The notes under the pieces are model-generated. The model did not search any database. It was not told the origin of the DNA and was given only the letters and a program-made list of their open reading frames with translations. Source: Lentisphaeria bacterium UBA4640 (lineage in GTDB: Bacteria; Verrucomicrobiota; Lentisphaeria; Victivallales; UBA1829). Taken from it: a DNA stretch of 9,277 nucleotides. Both the position numbers and the translations under genes were made by a program. Within the stretch, counting starts at the first letter, position 1; each line of letters opens with the position of its first letter. Positions 5,467 to 9,277 of this stretch are shown here, piece by piece. The DNA is taken from the NCBI GenBank assembly GCA_002405835.1, contig DHMO01000009.1:1-9277 (forward strand). The letters run 5' to 3'.

Positions 5467-7821
5467 ATGTTGAAAAGCGGTGTTTTTGGCATATGTTGTG
5501 TTTGCACGACGCTTGCCGCGCAGACTTATGTTCCACAGAATGTCGGAGAGTTCTATCCGGAGCCTGGTAAGACTGCGCGGCTGACCGTCAAGGCGGGGGA
5601 GGGGGCAGCTCTCCCGGAGAGCCTGTCTTACTCTCTGCTGGATTATAGCGGAAAAAACGTCGGTTCCGGAATGTTTAAGCGGAAGGGTGAGACGCTGGAG
5701 ACGTCGTTGACTCTGAATCGCGGATTTTATGAACTTGATTTGGGAAAACAGCGGATCGGCCTTTCCGTACTCGAGTCTTCTTCCCGTGTTCCGGACCGGT
5801 TCTTCGCTTTGGAAACTTTGCTGAATTATGATTCTCCGGAAAAAATCAGGCAGATGATGGCGGTGCTGAAAAAAGCCGGCATTGCGACGATCCGGGAATA
5901 TCACCACTGGAATCAGGAAGAGAAAGAGCCCGGAAAGTGGGATGTCCGCAGGGAAAAGCTTTACCCGCTTGCCGGGGAGTTCGGCATTGTGGTCACGTCT
6001 TTCCTGGGAGCTCCGCCGCGCTGGACCGGAGCCTTTATAGACACGGATAAGCGAAATGCCGCTTTTCAACCGTATCCGCGCGAACTTTTCAAGGTAGGAG
6101 ACAGCATCCGTTCCATGATTGAACGGCGCAGGCCCGCCCTCGGTTCGTTTCAGATCGGCAACGAGCCGGATTTGCAATTTTTCCCCGGAGACAGCAGCAT
6201 ACCGCTTCTTGCCGCATCCTCCTGGTTTATGAGAGATTCGGGCATTCCTCTGGTTCTGGCGGCGTTTTCCGGGACGTCGGAACAGCGCAATTCTGCGGTT
6301 ATGCGGCCGTATTTTGAGTCCGGATTGCTGGATTATGGAGATGTTTTCGCTTTTCACACTTATCATTCCCCGGAAACAATGATAGAACTCGTACGTTTCT
6401 ATCGCGGGTGGATGAAGGAGTACCGAAAGGGCGGTATGCCGATATGGATTACGGAGTGCGGCAAGGCGTGGTCGCGCGGAATCGTGCCGAAACGCACTTA
6501 CGGTCCTCCGTATGGACGCGAGCGAGCTCCTGTCAACGAGGACAAACTCAGCGCTCTCTGGATCGTAATGAAGGGCGTTGAAGCCAAAGCCGCCGGAATC
6601 GAACGTTTCTTTCCATTTTGTCTGCGTTTCTTTGCGGAAGGGGTCAATAATTTTGGCATGACGGACTTCCGCGGAACGCCGCATCGTTCCCTCCATGCAT
6701 ATTTCAACTCTGTTTTGATCCTTTCCGGGAAAGAGTACGTCGGAGATTTGAAGAAGAAGCCCGCTCCGGTAAAGGCCGCACGTGTTTTTACGAATGGGGC
6801 GGACAGTGTCATTGTTCTCTATACCGGTACCGTTGAACCGCGCTGGATCAGCACGGAGGGGATTCCGTTTACGGAGGCTTTCGCTATTGACGGAACCCCG
6901 ATCAAGGCGGAGGCGGGCGGAAACCTGAAGGCGGATGGCGGACTCTGCTATCTGCTTGTGCCGTCCGAAAAGCTCGCCGGGCTTGTCAATCCGGATACGG
7001 AGCATATGAAATACTGGAAGCTGGCAAAAAGCTACAAGCCTGAAGTAAGAAAAATTTCACCGGTTGTCTTCCTGTTTGAACAGTGGAAATGTGCGAACAG
7101 AACCGCGACAAGTTATCTGGACTGTCCGGAAAAACTGGATTTTCAGATGTTCAATTTCTCCGGAAAGCCGCAGACCGTTGAACCGGAGCTTTCGTTTTAC
7201 AACAACGGCAAATTGGTGCGGACGGAGCGCCCGGGCAGAATCGTTCTGCCTCCTGAGAGCGCAACGCCGCTGACGGTTCCGCGTGGCTCGAATGCCGCGG
7301 AACTGTCCGTAATATTGAAAGATCGTGCCGGATCGGGAAATCCGCTGAGCATGAATTTCCAGAACCGCAACAGCATGAAACCGGTTGCTCTGGAGTTGAA
7401 CAATGCTGTACGCTGGAGACCGAATTCAAACGGACGCATGCGTATTTCCGCCGTTCCGGAGGAAAACGCAATCTGCTTCCGGACGGAGTGGGAAAAAGGC
7501 GGCGGCTGGGTTTATCCGGAATACGTTTTGACGGACAAGGAAAATTTGAGCGGCGTGGTCGGCATAGCCTTTGAAATCAAAGCGAAACAGGGGAACGGGG
7601 GAAAACGTTATCTCCATGTTCAAGTTCATCTTGCGGAAAAATCCGGGAACTGGAAAGGTTTCAGCTTCCCCGCTCCTTCGGAGGAATGGCAGAAACGTTC
7701 CGTTTATTTTCCGCAAGGAGACATTGATTTCAGTCAGATCCGGAAAATCCGGATCGGGATGGGTCCTGCGGACAAATCGCTGGATTACTCCATCCGCGAA
7801 GTGAAACTGCTTTTCAAATGA
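5467..7821 (+). CDS. Exported clan GH-A glycoside hydrolase with C-terminal beta-sandwich domains
   Basis: A 784-residue protein with a short hydrophobic export signal (about 1-18, likely cut near TLAA|QTY). A beta domain follows (about 25-105), then a TIM barrel (about 108-425) with clan GH-A landmarks: FQIGNEPD with Glu233 as acid/base, FHTYH (296-300), and PIWITECGKAW with Glu330 as nucleophile, about 97 residues apart as expected for the clan. A further beta domain (about 430-505), an Ig-like stretch (about 525-625) and a C-terminal jelly-roll or CBM-like domain (about 640-784, rich in Trp and Tyr) follow. I cannot place it confidently in a numbered GH family; GH39- or GH5-like relatives are possible. 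The ribosome binding site AAGGAG overlaps the stop of the previous gene, and the ATG lies 13 nt after that stop. It is presumably the enzyme that first attacks the glycan, in the periplasm or outside the cell. No lipobox is convincing despite Cys10, Cys11 and Cys13 in the signal. Confidence 0.85.
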   Translation: MLKSGVFGICCVCTTLAAQTYVPQNVGEFYPEPGKTARLTVKAGEGAALPESLSYSLLDYSGKNVGSGMFKRKGETLETSLTLNRGFYELDLGKQRIGLSVLESSSRVPDRFFALETLLNYDSPEKIRQMMAVLKKAGIATIREYHHWNQEEKEPGKWDVRREKLYPLAGEFGIVVTSFLGAPPRWTGAFIDTDKRNAAFQPYPRELFKVGDSIRSMIERRRPALGSFQIGNEPDLQFFPGDSSIPLLAASSWFMRDSGIPLVLAAFSGTSEQRNSAVMRPYFESGLLDYGDVFAFHTYHSPETMIELVRFYRGWMKEYRKGGMPIWITECGKAWSRGIVPKRTYGPPYGRERAPVNEDKLSALWIVMKGVEAKAAGIERFFPFCLRFFAEGVNNFGMTDFRGTPHRSLHAYFNSVLILSGKEYVGDLKKKPAPVKAARVFTNGADSVIVLYTGTVEPRWISTEGIPFTEAFAIDGTPIKAEAGGNLKADGGLCYLLVPSEKLAGLVNPDTEHMKYWKLAKSYKPEVRKISPVVFLFEQWKCANRTATSYLDCPEKLDFQMFNFSGKPQTVEPELSFYNNGKLVRTERPGRIVLPPESATPLTVPRGSNAAELSVILKDRAGSGNPLSMNFQNRNSMKPVALELNNAVRWRPNSNGRMRISAVPEENAICFRTEWEKGGGWVYPEYVLTDKENLSGVVGIAFEIKAKQGNGGKRYLHVQVHLAEKSGNWKGFSFPAPSEEWQKRSVYFPQGDIDFSQIRKIRIGMGPADKSLDYSIREVKLLFK

Positions 7822-7843
7822 ACATTATGAAAAAACAACAAGA

Positions 7844-7848
7844 AAGGA
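7844..7848 (+). promoter_or_regulatory. Ribosome binding site deciding the start at 7857
   Basis: AAGGA lies 8 nt before the ATG at 7857. The frame is also open from ATGs at 7818 and 7827, but neither has a recognisable Shine-Dalgarno sequence. The 7818 ATG overlaps the previous stop as ATGA, so weak coupled initiation there remains possible. Confidence 0.6.
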
Positions 7849-7856
7849 CGGTTACA

Positions 7857-8441
7857 ATGAAACACCTCATGACTCTTACACTTGCGGCGGCAGCTCTGTT
7901 CTCCGTACAGGCGGCGAACTGCTTTTTCCGCTCCGACATCAACTGCGTCAAATCCAGAATCGAGCTGGAAGGCAAATCCGATTCCATGAAAGTCGGACGC
8001 CAGACCTATGTCCGTGACGAAGACGACAGGAAGTACACTCTGAGCGTCGTCACCCCCAAGCTCTCTGACGAATGGAAAGAGTTCAGCTACACCGTGACCC
8101 CGTCGGAAGACGGCGATCTTCGGATCGGGCTGATGGGACAATGGGCACGGACTCCGGAGGCGTGCGGCTGGGTTCTAATCGACCACATCGACATCAACGG
8201 TGTTCTTGCTCCGAACGGCAGTTTCAAGAAAACCTACAAACTGAAAAACGGCAAAGTCATGCCCGTTGATTTTTGGCTCAGCAAGAAGGCGTGTTATGTC
8301 GCGGAAGGCGGCATCGACGGTTCCGGTGCAATTCTGGTCAATCATGACAATGCCGGTCTTTTCGTCATCAAAAACGCGGAAGCCGGAAAAGAGTACACCA
8401 TTCAGTTTACCGTGAAAGCGGCGCAAGCCCCGCGGGATTGA
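7857..8441 (+). CDS. Small exported jelly-roll (CBM4/9-like) protein, function unknown
   Basis: A 194-residue protein with a clear Sec signal (MKHLMTLTLAAAALFSVQA, cut near residue 19). The mature part shows the rhythm of CBM4/9-type jelly rolls: EWKEFSYTVTPSEDGDLRIG (72-91) then GWVLIDHIDING (104-115), the usual end of such a domain. It is followed by APNGSFKK (118-125), which resembles the usual beginning, and GKEYTIQFTVKAA (177-189). The halves therefore seem to come in permuted order, or two domains are each incomplete. There are four Cys after the signal (22, 30, 103, 146). It lies 35 nt after the exported glycosidase and 27 nt before the pseudopilin, so it may be an accessory glycan-binding or surface protein. 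No catalytic motif is visible, and the fold assignment is by pattern only. Confidence 0.75.
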   Translation: MKHLMTLTLAAAALFSVQAANCFFRSDINCVKSRIELEGKSDSMKVGRQTYVRDEDDRKYTLSVVTPKLSDEWKEFSYTVTPSEDGDLRIGLMGQWARTPEACGWVLIDHIDINGVLAPNGSFKKTYKLKNGKVMPVDFWLSKKACYVAEGGIDGSGAILVNHDNAGLFVIKNAEAGKEYTIQFTVKAAQAPRD

Positions 8442-8450
8442 ATGAACAAG

Positions 8451-8458
8451 AAGGAAGG
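8451..8458 (+). promoter_or_regulatory. Ribosome binding site deciding the pseudopilin start
   Basis: AAGGAAGG lies 10 nt before the ATG at 8469. The in-frame ATG at 8442, abutting the previous stop, would place this motif inside the gene and has no ribosome binding site of its own. Confidence 0.6.
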
Positions 8459-8468
8459 TTGGATTAAT

Positions 8469-9248
8469 ATGAAAAAGATATCTAAGCCGATTTTTGGATG
8501 GTATCGCGATGCGATATGTTTTGGATTTACGCTTGTAGAGCTCCTCGTGGTAATTGCGATTATCGCCATCCTCGCCGGTATGCTTCTGCCTGCGTTGAAC
8601 AAGGCGCGGGAAGCGGCGCGGAAAATCAACTGCACCTCCAACATGAAGCAGGTCGGGACCGCGGCAGCGCTCTACACGAACGACAACAACGGGTATCTCG
8701 CCGTAAACTACAACGGCTCCTGGTCGTATGCGTTCGGAATCTACAAGGACGGCAGAGAACCGAAAAGTCACGGATATATTCCGCTGAAAGTCGGACGCTG
8801 CCCGTCGCAAGCCCCTGCCGCATGGGTAAACAGAGAACAGAATGTCTATGGAATCAATTTGCCTCCGCAGGGTAGCCTGCATGACCCCAATTACTGGAAC
8901 TGCTGGCCGCAGACAGAGTCTCTCTTCGGGAAATTCAGTTCCTACGTAGCGGGCATTCCTGTCGTAAACAGCAGTAACCCTGAAATGTGTTACATTCCGG
9001 AAAAAATCAGGAACAGTTCACGCTTCCCGCTGTTCAGTGATACCAGTTATGATTACGGAGATGTGAAAAATGTTTCAGACTTCTATTTCAGTACAACGAG
9101 TGAAGCCAAAGCGCTCAGCCTCCATCATGGCGGTGTTGGCTCAACACTGTGGGCGGATGGTCACGCAAGCAACCCAGGTATCCGGACTTTCCGCGAATTG
9201 AGACTCATTTATATAAAGCTTGACGGAACAACAATCAAGCTTCTTTAA
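8469..9248 (+). CDS. Type II pseudopilin-like protein with H-X9-DG C-terminal motif
   Basis: A 259-residue protein with a prepilin leader. Gly19 precedes FTLVELLVVIAIIAIL, with Glu24 at the +5 position expected by prepilin peptidase, so cleavage and N-methylation at Phe20 are predicted. The hydrophobic helix continues into LPALNKAREAARKINC and SNMKQVGTAAALYTNDNNGYL, the standard Lentisphaerota/Planctomycetota form. The C-terminus carries the processing-associated H-X9-DG motif (His220 to Asp230-Gly231, inside LSLHHGGVGSTLWADGHAS). The leader is longer than the common 6-10 residues. It is the last complete gene in the window, so an extracytoplasmic, inner-membrane-anchored or secretion-system-associated product is co-expressed with the glycan enzymes. 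Such proteins occur in very many copies per genome in these phyla, and their individual functions are not known. Confidence 0.93.
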   Translation: MKKISKPIFGWYRDAICFGFTLVELLVVIAIIAILAGMLLPALNKAREAARKINCTSNMKQVGTAAALYTNDNNGYLAVNYNGSWSYAFGIYKDGREPKSHGYIPLKVGRCPSQAPAAWVNREQNVYGINLPPQGSLHDPNYWNCWPQTESLFGKFSSYVAGIPVVNSSNPEMCYIPEKIRNSSRFPLFSDTSYDYGDVKNVSDFYFSTTSEAKALSLHHGGVGSTLWADGHASNPGIRTFRELRLIYIKLDGTTIKLL

Positions 9249-9263
9249 CCTTTCCGCACAACC

Positions 9264-9269
9264 AAAGGA
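9264..9269 (+). promoter_or_regulatory. Possible ribosome binding site of a further operon gene
   Basis: AAAGGA is followed by eight more bases before the window ends, with no start codon yet. The spacing would suit an ATG at or just beyond the right edge, similar to the starts at 5467 and 7857. No terminator is seen in 9249-9277; the only hairpin is CCTTT/AAAGG, five base pairs and without a T-run. Confidence 0.3.
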
Positions 9270-9277
9270 TTTCTGAC

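Noticed and set aside
5467..5520. Lipoprotein signal (Cys10, Cys11, Cys13) in the GH-A enzyme
   Set aside because: No L-[AS]-[GA]-C lipobox follows the hydrophobic stretch. The Cys lie within it, and an ordinary cleavage near LAA|Q fits better.
5362..7005. Long minus-strand open frame of 547 codons opposite the exported glycosidase
   Set aside because: Its translation is Arg- and Ser-rich with no recognisable domain. The opposite strand encodes a clear signal peptide and GH-A motifs, so this is a shadow of biased codon use.
7737..7755. Hairpin GATCCGGA-AAA-TCCGGATC
   Set aside because: It lies inside the exported glycosidase gene, encodes the ordinary stretch QIRKIRIG, has no T-run, and follows from the general TCCGGA abundance.
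9249..9268. CCTTT/AAAGG inverted repeat after the last gene as a terminator
   Set aside because: It has only five, mostly A-T, base pairs with a 10-nt loop and no T-run. The second arm reads better as a ribosome binding site.
1..9277. CRISPR array, tRNA, rRNA, riboswitch, insertion sequence or attachment site
   Set aside because: Reading both strands showed no regularly spaced repeats, no tRNA-like cloverleaf, no transposase motif and no terminal repeats. Nearly all of the window is occupied by the genes listed.

Overview
The window looks like glycan-degradation accessory DNA from a member of the Lentisphaerota (Victivallis-like) or a close PVC-superphylum relative. The main clue is the last gene. 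It has a type II pseudopilin N-terminus (G|FTLVELLVVIAIIAIL, then LPALNKAREAARKINC) and a C-terminal H-X9-DG motif, a protein type massively expanded in Lentisphaerota and also found in Planctomycetota and Verrucomicrobiota. A GHL6/GH42M-like protein and a clan GH-A secreted glycosidase in the same gene run fit such polysaccharide degraders. The phylum is an inference; no rRNA or housekeeping gene is present.

Layout. Positions 3-89 (+) hold the tail of an unidentified gene that enters from the left. It is convergent, 14 nt apart, with an AraC/XylS-family regulator on the minus strand (104-1027). A 162-nt intergenic region (1028-1189) separates the regulator from a rightward run of six genes. 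This region is rich in regulatory signals: a near-consensus sigma70-type promoter for the rightward genes (TTGTCA-17-TATAAT), a likely extended -10 promoter for the regulator, a 9-bp direct repeat with 20-bp period just upstream of the rightward -35, and a perfect 11-bp inverted repeat spanning the regulator promoter.

The rightward run (1190-9248) is almost certainly one operon. It encodes: a cytoplasmic GHL6-like glycosidase/amidohydrolase-type TIM-barrel protein with a beta-galactosidase-trimerisation-like domain; a DUF4432 aldose-epimerase-like protein; a type I phosphomannose-isomerase-like cupin; a large exported clan GH-A glycosidase with C-terminal beta domains; a small exported jelly-roll-like protein; and an H-X9-DG pseudopilin. 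Two junctions are 4-nt ATGA overlaps, the others are gaps of 13-35 nt, and each chosen start has a Shine-Dalgarno sequence. No terminator is visible, and a Shine-Dalgarno-like AAAGGA at the right edge suggests the operon continues.

Working model (inference): the AraC-type protein senses a sugar and activates the divergent operon. The exported GH-A enzyme cleaves a glycan outside the cytoplasm, with the small jelly-roll protein and the pseudopilin as possible binding or surface partners. The cytoplasmic GHL6-like enzyme, the epimerase-like and the isomerase-like proteins process the products. No transporter, SusC/D pair or sulfatase is identifiable inside the window, so uptake must be encoded elsewhere. 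The substrate cannot be named from sequence alone.
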